A stretch of 9,432 nucleotides of DNA from DATFKA01 sp042095835 (GTDB lineage Bacteria > Bacteroidota > Bacteroidia > Chitinophagales > Saprospiraceae): positions 1-9,432 of the forward strand of contig JBELML010000185.1 in NCBI GenBank assembly GCA_042095835.1, written 5' to 3'. Under the pieces are notes generated by a model. The model worked only from the letters and a program-made list of their open reading frames with translations. It made no database searches and had not been told where the DNA came from. A program made the translations under genes and the position numbers. Numbering within the stretch: the first letter of the stretch is position 1; each line of letters opens with the position of its first letter. Below, in pieces: positions 1 through 6,623 of the stretch.

Positions 1-63
1 GAAATCATAAATTCTAACAACCAGCTAAGGCTAACGGAAAAAACTCTACAAATTCGTTTTTAA
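1..63 (+). CDS. Possible 3' end of an unknown gene (partial)
   Basis: This is the only frame open from the left edge through this stretch. It reads 20 codons, EIINSNNQLRLTEKTLQIRF, before a TAA at 61-63. The other two plus frames stop within the first 15 bases, and the minus frames also contain stops. If it is real, the gene would converge on the minus-strand AraC gene that ends at 148. Twenty codons are too few to name a family, and an open stretch this short can occur by chance. Confidence 0.2.
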   Translation, partial: EIINSNNQLRLTEKTLQIRF

Positions 64-147
64 CTTTAAATTCATTTTGGACCATATCCACATTTCAAAG
101 ATGCACCACTTCCTCTGGCCATTCCTGCCAAATCCACTGAACCTTAG

Positions 148-822
148 CTATTTAAAATAACTTTTCACCTTCACCCCAAATACTTCTTCATAAAGTTTAG
201 AGAAATAATAGGGATCGCGCATCCCTACTGCAATAGCCACTTCTGCAATGGTAGAGCAGGCGTATTGCTCCAGCAATACCTTTGCTCGATGGAGACGTAT
301 GCTGCGGATATACTTATTGGGCGTCAGGCCTGTATATTTATCAAGTTTGCGAAAGAGCTGTCGCTCGCTGATGGCGCATTGCCTACTGAGCCAAGAGAGA
401 TTCAAACCAGGATGATCCAGGTTGGCATCTACGATCTGCTCCAGGGTACGGAGCCAAGCTAGATCTGCTTTTGATATGCGGTTCTTCTCTGTGGTAGCAT
501 TTCCTAATAGGTCGATTTCTGGGTTGATTTGATCAAAATCGATCTTGTAGAGGTTGGGGTACTGAAATTTATCCTTAAGCAGAATCTCAATTTGTTTTTC
601 TTGCTCTACTTGCAGGATATCCTCTAGTAGCTGTTGGATTTGCTGACTACTCTCCAGGATAATCGACGAAATCTCTTGCGTGTTATGCTCACTGATCTGG
701 GCCCGGTTGCTTACCAGATATTGGTGTAGCCGTACAATCTCAGATAAGGGCTTATTGATTCGATCCGCTATTTGGGAAAAGATCTGTTGGGCTTCCCAAT
801 CTATACCTAATGTGTTGTTCAT
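148..822 (-). CDS. AraC-family transcriptional regulator with a His-less HisKA-like N-terminal helical domain
   Basis: This is a probable cytoplasmic DNA-binding regulator. The last 100 or so residues form the AraC/XylS double helix-turn-helix. The first HTH includes LSWLSRQCAISERQLFRKLD and leads into TGLTPNKYIRSIRLHRAKVLLE. The second is IAEVAIAVGMRDPYYFSKLY, followed by VFGVKVKSYF, where the usual FGxxPxxYR ending has Val219 instead of Pro. Residues 12-75 resemble the two-helix dimerisation domain of histidine kinases: IADRINKPLSEI matches the SHEIRTPLxxI box, and a second amphipathic helix follows (about 45-75). The phosphoacceptor His position holds Asp20. There is no ATPase domain, receiver domain, signal peptide or membrane segment. 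I infer a dimerisation module left from a hybrid two-component protein. The start at 822 has no Shine-Dalgarno, which is normal for the phylum. It lies 53 bp downstream of the 133-aa gene on the same strand, so the two are probably cotranscribed. The target genes are unknown. Confidence 0.85.
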   Translation of the reverse strand: MNNTLGIDWEAQQIFSQIADRINKPLSEIVRLHQYLVSNRAQISEHNTQEISSIILESSQQIQQLLEDILQVEQEKQIEILLKDKFQYPNLYKIDFDQINPEIDLLGNATTEKNRISKADLAWLRTLEQIVDANLDHPGLNLSWLSRQCAISERQLFRKLDKYTGLTPNKYIRSIRLHRAKVLLEQYACSTIAEVAIAVGMRDPYYFSKLYEEVFGVKVKSYFK

Positions 823-875
823 CGTATAACATTAAGGAGTTAATAAATAAGTACTTGAAAAACCAGTACGCATTG

Positions 876-1277
876 TTAGGTGGACTCAAAAATGACGGTG
901 TAATTGTGTCTCTTTTCTTCGATTCGGTAGAAGCCTGCTTTCAATTGTCTCGGTGTAAGTTCTAGTTGCTGGATTACCGCAGGTGGTAAAACGACATTTT
1001 CTTCAAGTTGGAAGTAAGCACTTCCGAAGTAGGTCTGCTCATTTTGGCTCGATAGCGCAGATTTCTCAAAGGTGATGGCTATTTCATCCTCTATAAGGTG
1101 AAAAACCGCTGGAATACTTCCGGAATCATCCGATGGTGTATGGGTACTGATGGTACAAATACCCATACCTTTACATTTTTTAGATAAAACTCCTAGTACT
1201 ACATTGGCTTGTATGCGCTTCGCTTTTGGCTGCCTATTGCGTTTAGGAGATTCAAAAGTATACCTCGTGTGTTCCAT
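876..1277 (-). CDS. Conserved-looking hypothetical protein with a Cys-x5-Cys motif
   Basis: I do not recognise a named family. The 133-aa protein has a basic N-terminus (residues 11-23, rich in Lys, Arg and Pro). It continues into NVVLGVLSKKCKGMGICTIS, where Cys35 and Cys41 bracket a Gly-rich loop. The rest alternates short hydrophobic strands and turns, ending in KAGFYRIEEKRHNYTVIF, which suggests a small beta-rich fold. The Cys pair could bind a metal or form a disulfide, but two cysteines alone do not show this. There is no signal peptide or membrane segment. The gene precedes the AraC-type regulator by 53 bp on the same strand, so a shared transcript is likely and it may act with or be controlled by that regulator (inference). 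The start at 1277 is the first ATG of the frame. No clear promoter was found upstream. Confidence 0.7.
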   Translation of the reverse strand: MEHTRYTFESPKRNRQPKAKRIQANVVLGVLSKKCKGMGICTISTHTPSDDSGSIPAVFHLIEDEIAITFEKSALSSQNEQTYFGSAYFQLEENVVLPPAVIQQLELTPRQLKAGFYRIEEKRHNYTVIFEST

Positions 1278-1759
1278 AGTTAATTATTTATCCACCTAGA
1301 AGGTCATCACTTACAGTTCTTTCCTGAGGTGGAAACAATAAGGGAAAAAAAAGATTCCAAAGGGTGGTCACGGCATTCATATCTGGTTCAGTTTTAAAAG
1401 TAAGGGGCGACTAAAATCGCTTCATTATTACGGGGAAATACTAATCCTATTTCAAGTCATGTAATAAATGGGGTATCCTTACTTTTTGGTTATAAAATAG
1501 TTTTGTTCATTCCTGTTAGTCCTAAATTACGAGATGAAGCAAATAGACAACAGGACGATTTACACCTCTTTTTACAATAACAGTATCCAGACTTATATCA
1601 CCATATATAAATATAAAAACCTAACAATCAATAGCTTACTATTTTTAAATCAAACCAAAAAATAAACAACAACACACTACCTACCTGAATTCCACCCTTG
1701 CACACAAAAAAATTACATACTATATTAGCAACCGACAATTCTGCCATAAATCCTTTTAA
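1278..1759. other. AT-rich divergent intergenic region, 482 bp
   Basis: This region separates the minus-strand 133-aa gene from the plus-strand TPR-like gene and should hold both promoters. The right part (about 1590-1760) is very AT-rich. A possible nested hairpin lies at 1423-1470: an outer arm CATTATTAC pairs with GTAATAAATG with one bulge, and an inner GAAATA pairs with TATTTC around a 7-nt loop. TAGTTTTG at 1498-1505 is a perfect TAnnTTTG box but has no TTG at the right distance. A 43-codon ATG frame runs 1534-1665. Its Tyr/Ile/Asn/Thr-rich product is what AT-rich noncoding DNA would give, so I do not call it a gene. No tRNA, known riboswitch or mobile element was seen. Confidence 0.6.
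1698..1728 (+). promoter_or_regulatory. Candidate Bacteroidota-type promoter for the TPR-like gene
   Basis: TTG at 1698-1700 is followed after 20 bp by TATATTAG at 1721-1728. This fits the phylum's -33 TTG / -7 TAnnTTTG pattern with one mismatch. Transcription would start near 1735, leaving a leader of about 25 nt before the ATG at 1760. The assignment is by pattern only. Confidence 0.4.
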
Positions 1760-3295
1760 ATGCAAAATTTACTAGAACTAATTAGCCTCATTAACAGAAA
1801 TAAAACTAAATCCATTGATGTCATTGGCAATCTGCCTCCTCGCAAATCTATGGTACAGCAATTTTATGAAAAGCTGAGTAATGGAGAACTCAGTACCGAT
1901 GAGGAAGCCGCCCAATATTTCTATGAGTCAAGTCCTCGGGATCGCAATTATAAAACCCTCAAAAAGCGATTGACAGAGCGCCTCTACAATACGGCCATCC
2001 TGACCGATGCCAACCAGGCACGGTTTAATGAGGCTGCAAAAGCATATACTGCTTGTTGGAAAGACTTTTCGATTGCGAAGGTGCTATTCCACCAATATGC
2101 GCACACCAACGGGGCCATTTTAATGGAGAAGGTACTAAAGCAAAGCCTTAAATATCAATTCCCTGAGCTCATCGTTGAGATTTGCAGGGTCCAGCGAATG
2201 TTTTATGCTAGTGTGAAACAGAATAAGAAAAAATTTGAATACTACAATCAACTCTATACGACCTATGCTGAAATTGTACAGGCTGATGCCATAGCTGAGG
2301 CCTACCATTGTGAAGGTATCCTAAATATCTATCATGGAAAAGGGAAAAAGAAAGAATTAGCTCTAGAACAGGCAAAAACGCAACTGATGGAGTTGAAAAA
2401 ATTAGCGGAGCAATACGACTCCTATCGACTCCATCTTCACTACAGAGTTCTGGACCTTACAGTTGCTAAAGAAAATGGCGAAATAATTAAGGCCATCCAA
2501 ATTTGTGAAGATGCGCTACATTTCTTTAGGGAGCGGCCACATTATTTCCTCACCGGCCAAAAGGCATTTACCAGTCAACTATTTATCCTCTACTGGCAAA
2601 CCAAGCAATACGAAAAAGGAAAGGTCTTGCTGCGTTTTTCTCGGCAATTTGCCACTCCTGGCACCATGGATTGGTCTGTTTATAATCATTATCAATTTTT
2701 GCTGGGAATGCATACCTCTCAATATGAAGCTGCTGCAGCTAGCTTAAAGACCATTATTCATCATAACAATTATAAGTTATTACCATCTTATGAGCGAGAA
2801 TCTTGGCAACTAAAACTAGCCTATATTACTTTCCTATATAAATTGGGTAAAATCAAATCTATTGAGCAGCCAAAATTCAGGTTAGGTAAATTCCTCAACG
2901 AGGTGCCCATGTTTGCAGCTGATAAACGCGCACGTAATATTCCTATATTAGTCATCCAAATATTGTTCTTATTACTCGATAAAAAACATGGGAAGGCAAT
3001 AGATAGGATGGAAGCGATCGATGCCTATTGCAAACGGCATCTCAAAAAAGATGACACCTACCGTAGTCATTGTTTCATCAAAATGCTCCTAAAGATTATT
3101 GAAGCCAACTTCCATCCGGTAGCAGCGCGAAGGAAAGCTGCACCTTTGGTAAAAAAATTAACTAAAGTACCCTTTGAAGTCTCAGGGCAAGTTCATGAAA
3201 TTGAGATCATTCCTTATGAGGAATTGTGGGAATTGGCATTGGAATCTTTAGATACCAAATTTTATAAGGCTGACCCAAAATCTAAAAGCGTATAA
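1760..3295 (+). CDS. TPR-like all-helical repeat protein, function unknown
   Basis: This 511-aa protein is probably cytoplasmic, because it has no signal peptide or clear transmembrane helix. Residues about 33-76 form a module with QQFYEKLSNGELSTDEEAAQ, then a Tyr/Asp-Arg segment and LKKRLTERLYN. I recall similar modules in uncharacterised Bacteroidota proteins of about 500 aa. From about residue 90 to 460 it is a succession of amphipathic helix pairs rich in Tyr, Phe and Leu with recurring small residues (for example AKAYTACWKDFSIAKVLFHQ and QYEKGKVLLRFSRQF), typical of degenerate tetratricopeptide solenoids. The helices around 380-440 include a very hydrophobic stretch, NIPILVIQILFLLL, which is more likely buried than membrane-spanning. 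The protein is strongly basic. A scaffold or protein-interaction role is inferred from the fold only. It appears to be transcribed alone from the candidate promoter at 1698-1728 and converges on the coiled-coil gene. Confidence 0.8.
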   Translation: MQNLLELISLINRNKTKSIDVIGNLPPRKSMVQQFYEKLSNGELSTDEEAAQYFYESSPRDRNYKTLKKRLTERLYNTAILTDANQARFNEAAKAYTACWKDFSIAKVLFHQYAHTNGAILMEKVLKQSLKYQFPELIVEICRVQRMFYASVKQNKKKFEYYNQLYTTYAEIVQADAIAEAYHCEGILNIYHGKGKKKELALEQAKTQLMELKKLAEQYDSYRLHLHYRVLDLTVAKENGEIIKAIQICEDALHFFRERPHYFLTGQKAFTSQLFILYWQTKQYEKGKVLLRFSRQFATPGTMDWSVYNHYQFLLGMHTSQYEAAAASLKTIIHHNNYKLLPSYERESWQLKLAYITFLYKLGKIKSIEQPKFRLGKFLNEVPMFAADKRARNIPILVIQILFLLLDKKHGKAIDRMEAIDAYCKRHLKKDDTYRSHCFIKMLLKIIEANFHPVAARRKAAPLVKKLTKVPFEVSGQVHEIEIIPYEELWELALESLDTKFYKADPKSKSV

Positions 3296-3321
3296 AAAAT
3301 AGTTTCTGTAGAACCTATTTT
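3296..3321. terminator. Bidirectional terminator between convergent genes
   Basis: AAAATAGTTTC at 3296-3306 pairs with GAACCTATTTT at 3311-3321 around the loop TGTA, with one T/C mismatch in an 11-position stem. The stem begins directly after the TAA of the TPR-like gene and contains the stop codon of the coiled-coil gene (3315-3317). A T-run follows the stem on both strands, so it can serve both transcripts. Confidence 0.6.
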
Positions 3322-4265
3322 TTCGCAAAATACTCCGGCAGCAAATCCTCCATTTTTGCTTTTAGATAGGCCATCTGCTGGTTGGTAATCTCTATTTGTG
3401 CTCCGAGCGTTTGTTTGGTGCGCTGTACACTTGCTTTGGTCCCAGCCACAAAGTTTTGGGTGGCGATTACATCCTTCTCCAAGATCCAGTCAGACAACAA
3501 TCGATTCCGAAATATGAGCGTAAAAGAATTGAATTCCTGAAAGCCACCTAGCCGTTGGATAGACCCCAACCGATAAATATCTTCCATCTCGTCCTTCAGC
3601 AGATTGAGCAGGGTTTTGATCTCGATCATTTTGCGAAAAGCTTCATCTAGCTCACCGGGAGTAGACAAAGTCTTTGGTTGGATGGGTTGGCGAAAACCCC
3701 AGCCCCCAATTATAATAGCATTATTGAGGTGATTTAGAACTTGATCAAAATAATGAAGCGTTTTTACTGCTACAATACTTGCTTCGTGTAGCTCTCGTTT
3801 GTAAGCTAGTAGGTCATCGATCTGCTCATTATAGGAAATGAGCTCCCTTACTAAGTGAGGGTATAAACGCTTGAAATCAGTATTTCTTGATAAGATCAAG
3901 GTTTCCAACTGCAACTTTAATTCTGGTATCTGGTCAATTTTCTGTTCAAGAATATCTATCTCAAACTCCAATAATTCGATTGTTTTCACCGCTTCGTTAT
4001 AGGCCAGTGTTGCCATGAGGTATTCCTGTTTCTCAATTTCGTATTGTTGCTTTTGATCACCTAGAATCCTATGGAAAATACCTTTGAGTGTTAGATGCTC
4101 TATTTTTAGAACATCCAGGTGCTCCTTTTCTAGAGCTGTGGCCAAATCTATAAGGCGTCTTTGCTCCACTCTTAGCCGTTCTTTTACCTTCTCTAAGTGC
4201 TTCTGCGCGAGCAGAGCACTTTGGTAAGATTCTATAAGTTGTTGAATATTGGAGTATTTGTACAT
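3315..4265 (-). CDS. Coiled-coil protein, function unknown
   Basis: This 316-aa protein consists almost wholly of long charged helices with heptad-like Leu/Ile spacing: about 7-55, 72-128, 138-182 and 205-235, and again at the C-terminus (about 275-310). Two short breaks stand out. The first, at residues 58-92, reads LTLKGIFHRILGD and then a segment with EKQEY and A..AYNEA. The second is IIIGGWGFRQP at about 184-194. I recall uncharacterised coiled-coil proteins in Firmicutes and fungi with the same order: an LxGxFxxxLG..K..E.E..EY motif, then a Gly/Trp-rich turn before a last helical section. I infer a divergent relative. There is no signal peptide, membrane segment or catalytic motif. The gene stands alone on its strand. 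A 15-bp inverted repeat begins 29 bp upstream of its ATG and may control it. Confidence 0.75.
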   Translation of the reverse strand: MYKYSNIQQLIESYQSALLAQKHLEKVKERLRVEQRRLIDLATALEKEHLDVLKIEHLTLKGIFHRILGDQKQQYEIEKQEYLMATLAYNEAVKTIELLEFEIDILEQKIDQIPELKLQLETLILSRNTDFKRLYPHLVRELISYNEQIDDLLAYKRELHEASIVAVKTLHYFDQVLNHLNNAIIIGGWGFRQPIQPKTLSTPGELDEAFRKMIEIKTLLNLLKDEMEDIYRLGSIQRLGGFQEFNSFTLIFRNRLLSDWILEKDVIATQNFVAGTKASVQRTKQTLGAQIEITNQQMAYLKAKMEDLLPEYFAKK

Positions 4266-4293
4266 AACGAGGACTTTCAGAAAACCGCCCTAA

Positions 4294-4326
4294 AGGTACA
4301 CTAAACCTTGGAGGTTTAGTGTACCT
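4294..4326. repeat. Perfect 15-bp inverted repeat in a divergent promoter region
   Basis: AGGTACACTAAACCT at 4294-4308 and its exact reverse complement at 4312-4326 are separated by TGG. The repeat lies 29 bp before the coiled-coil gene's ATG and well upstream of the YkuK-type gene. It is not a terminator for an adjacent gene, because both neighbours are transcribed away from it and no T-run follows on either strand. It could be an operator, a leader hairpin of the minus-strand transcript, or a small palindromic repeat unit. Confidence 0.75.
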
Positions 4327-4387
4327 AAGTTAAGTAAAGATAAAACTTTTATTTCGCCTCAAGGAACCATTTCCTAGTGTCAAATGG

Positions 4388-4419
4388 TTGATAGCTTTGT
4401 TAATCCGATATTAATTTTG
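4388..4419 (+). promoter_or_regulatory. Candidate promoter for the YkuK-type gene
   Basis: TTG at 4388-4390 and a perfect TAnnTTTG box, TAATTTTG at 4412-4419, are 21 bp apart. This agrees with the Bacteroidota sigma-factor pattern. It would give a leader of about 75 nt. A second perfect box, TAGCTTTG, sits at 4392-4399 but has no TTG at the right distance. Confidence 0.4.
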
Positions 4420-4463
4420 ACTTAAATCTTTTCCTTTCCTGATTATTCGGGGAAAGGTTTATG

Positions 4464-4471
4464 TATATTAG
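4464..4471 (+). promoter_or_regulatory. Alternative -7 box closer to the YkuK-type gene
   Basis: TATATTAG here is identical to the -7 box proposed for the TPR-like gene at 1721-1728. It would give a leader of about 22 nt. No TTG lies about 20 bp upstream, so it is weaker than the 4388-4419 candidate. Confidence 0.25.
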
Positions 4472-4499
4472 GTCCAACTATTAACAAAACACAATAGCT

Positions 4500-4970
4500 A
4501 TGAAATGGCGTAGACTTAATGGTCAGCGTATCGAATTACCTATTAAAGATGCTGTAAAAGAAACCCTGGAGTATGAAATCGCTCAAGGACATAAAATGAA
4601 AGTCTGTATCGGTACAGACTCGCAAGTACGTGGCGGAACCATCGAATTTGCCACGGTGATTGTGTTCTTGAGAGAGAAGAAAGGAGGCTTTATGTTTATC
4701 AACAACTCTCGGACCACCCAATCTATGAGTCTACGAGAAAGAATGATTACTGAAGTCAGCAAATCTATCCAGGTAGCTTACGGCCTTTGCGATTTATTAG
4801 ATGCTTATGATGTTGCTTTGGAGGTACACGCCGATATCAATACCGATCCACATTTCCAATCCAATGTGGCACTCAAAGAAGCGATGGGCTACATCTTGGG
4901 TATGGGCTTCCAGTTCAAAATGAAGCCAGATGCTTTTGCGAGCTCTTCTTGTGCCGATAAGATGGTATAA
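4500..4970 (+). CDS. YkuK/DUF458 family RNase H-fold protein
   Basis: This is a small soluble protein of the ribonuclease H-like superfamily, related to Bacillus YkuK (DUF458), whose biochemical role is not settled. The 156-aa length is normal for the family. Conserved acidic positions are in the expected order: Asp40 in VCIGTDSQV on the first strand, Glu80/Glu85 in the helix SLRERMITEVS, Asp112 in VHADIN, and Asp144/Asp153 in the C-terminal KPDAFASSSCADKMV. The last motif is the family signature. These residues could form a two-metal nuclease site; activity is inferred from the fold. There is no signal peptide. The start at 4500 directly precedes the conserved N-terminus and has no Shine-Dalgarno. 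The gene seems to be a single transcription unit, closed by a strong terminator 70 bp downstream. Confidence 0.85.
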   Translation: MKWRRLNGQRIELPIKDAVKETLEYEIAQGHKMKVCIGTDSQVRGGTIEFATVIVFLREKKGGFMFINNSRTTQSMSLRERMITEVSKSIQVAYGLCDLLDAYDVALEVHADINTDPHFQSNVALKEAMGYILGMGFQFKMKPDAFASSSCADKMV

Positions 4971-5039
4971 AGTGGAGTATTTGGAATAATCCAACTAAAC
5001 TATTTCTATCTATACAACATCATGTTTTCAAGGTCACAG

Positions 5040-5076
5040 CAATAGAGTCGAGGTCTCCTCGGCTCTATTGTCTTTT
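5040..5076 (+). terminator. Rho-independent terminator after the YkuK-type gene
   Basis: CAATAGAGTCGAGG (5040-5053) pairs with CCTCGGCTCTATTG (5057-5070) over 14 bp with one G-U wobble and a TCT loop. TCTTTT follows. It isolates the upstream gene from the M16 operon. Confidence 0.9.
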
Positions 5077-5264
5077 AACAAAAAGTTAAAAAAGCGATAT
5101 TCTTCGATAGAAACCGGACCATTCATAGAATAAGGTTTTCAGTTGGCGGTATTATTCTGATATTTGGCAACGTAAAAAGAGTGTAGGAAAAATCAATTGG
5201 TCTCTACTAGGTAGAACAAAATTGTCTTCCAAACGCTCTTATAGTAAATCAAAAATTTTTATTT

Positions 5265-6587
5265 ATGACTAGACGTTTGCTCACGCTTGGAATGATGCTA
5301 TGCTTAGCCTTTTCAGCAGCACATGCCCAGATGAAAAAACTGGATTTTGAACGTTACAAATTAGACAATGGTTTGACGGTGCTTTTGCACGACAACAAAA
5401 CAGCCCCAATTGTAACGGTAAATGTATTTTACCATGTAGGTGCCAAAAATGAAGCACCTGGCCGATCTGGATTTGCCCACTTCTTTGAGCATTTAATGTT
5501 CGAAGGATCCGAAAATATTGATCGTGGCGAATTCGACAAATACCTCGCAGGTGTTGGTGGTTCTAACAATGCGACTACCGATTTTGATCGGACCCTTTAT
5601 TTTGAGACCGTTCCTTCTAACGAACTAGGTCTAGCACTATGGATGGAGTCTGAAAGAATGCTGCACGCCAAAGTAGATATTAAAGGAGTAGAGACCCAAA
5701 GAGAAGTCGTTAAAGAGGAGCGTCGCCTCCGCTATGACAATCAACCTTATGGTACCTTTCTGGAAGAAGTGGTTGCTCGCATATTCGAGGGTTCACCCTA
5801 TGCCATCACGCCGATTGGTACCATGGAAGACCTAGATGCGGCTGAAGAAGAGGACTTCACCACCTTCTACAAAGATTTTTACCGTCCAGACAATGCCGTT
5901 TTATCTATCGTTGGTGATCTAGATATCCCGGAGACAAAAAAAATGGTAGAGAAGTATTTTGCAAGCATCCCTTCTCCTAAAACACCTATCTACCGTCCCA
6001 AACTTAATATCAAACCCATTACTGCTGAGGTCATTGATACCGTTTATGACAATATCCAATTGCCAGCACTAATCACTGCTTATCAGGCACCAGCTCAATA
6101 TTCAGATGATTACTACGCTATTGAGATGATGAACAACATCTTGGCTTCTGGTCAGTCTTCTCGTATTTACAAGTCTTTGGTAGATGATAAAAAACTAGCA
6201 CTACAAGCGGCTTCTATCCAATTAGCATTGGAATCTTCGGGCATGAATGTCGTATTTGGTATTGCCAACATGGGTGCTTCTCTAGATGATATGGGTGCTG
6301 CCATGGATGCAGAGGTCGAACGTATCCAGTCAGAATTAATCTCTGAAAGAGAATTCCAAAAAATCAGAAATCAGGTAGAATCTAATTTCGTCTACAATTT
6401 TGCTTCTAACTCGGGTATTGCTTCTTCATTAGCCACCTACGAAGCCTATCAGGGAGATGCCAACTTGATCAATACAGAAATTGAGAAGTACCTCGCCGTA
6501 ACCAAAGAAGATATTAAGCGCGTAGCGAATAAGTATCTCAAAAAAGACAACAGAGTTGTTCTTTACTGGTTGCCAAAAGCCAACTAA
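5265..6587 (+). CDS. M16 family zinc metallopeptidase, catalytic subunit (exported)
   Basis: This is an insulinase/pitrilysin-type (M16) peptidase. A Sec signal peptide spans residues 1-21, with likely cleavage after AHA before Gln22, so it acts in the periplasm or envelope. The inverted zinc motif HxxEH is His72-Phe-Phe-Glu75-His76, and the third ligand is Glu152 in VVKEERR, 76 residues later as the family expects. The active-site half (about 28-220) is followed by the second M16 half (about 240-440). In that second half Arg300 (SSRIY) is kept, but the Tyr usually found 13 residues later is Leu313. The 440-aa length is normal for M16B single-repeat subunits, which work as dimers. The inactive partner starts 36 bp downstream, so I infer a heterodimer made from one operon. 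The substrate is unknown; peptide or misfolded-protein cleanup is a family-level guess. Confidence 0.93.
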   Translation: MTRRLLTLGMMLCLAFSAAHAQMKKLDFERYKLDNGLTVLLHDNKTAPIVTVNVFYHVGAKNEAPGRSGFAHFFEHLMFEGSENIDRGEFDKYLAGVGGSNNATTDFDRTLYFETVPSNELGLALWMESERMLHAKVDIKGVETQREVVKEERRLRYDNQPYGTFLEEVVARIFEGSPYAITPIGTMEDLDAAEEEDFTTFYKDFYRPDNAVLSIVGDLDIPETKKMVEKYFASIPSPKTPIYRPKLNIKPITAEVIDTVYDNIQLPALITAYQAPAQYSDDYYAIEMMNNILASGQSSRIYKSLVDDKKLALQAASIQLALESSGMNVVFGIANMGASLDDMGAAMDAEVERIQSELISEREFQKIRNQVESNFVYNFASNSGIASSLATYEAYQGDANLINTEIEKYLAVTKEDIKRVANKYLKKDNRVVLYWLPKAN

Positions 6588-6623
6588 TCAATCCCTTTTT
6601 AATTATTGAATATAATTTTCATT

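Noticed and set aside
265..462. Plus-strand 65-codon frame inside the AraC regulator gene
   Set aside because: It is antisense to a clearly recognisable AraC HTH domain and has no family features.
1291..1333. TCCACCT / AGGTGGA inverted repeat upstream of the 133-aa gene
   Set aside because: It has only 7 bp with a 29-nt loop, which is within chance expectation.
2505..2747. 80-codon frame within the TPR-like gene
   Set aside because: It is out-of-frame overlap with a long gene that has consistent helical-repeat composition.
4536..4994. Minus-strand frames opposite the YkuK-type gene
   Set aside because: The plus strand encodes a known family with its catalytic motifs; the opposite frames show no motifs.
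5143..5166. TTG plus GATATTTG as a promoter of the M16 operon
   Set aside because: The spacing is only 13 bp and the -7 box has a mismatch in its TA; no better promoter was found in 5077-5264.
6606..6623. TTG start for the second M16 protein
   Set aside because: It would add six residues before an already complete signal peptide; the ATG at 6624 is better placed.
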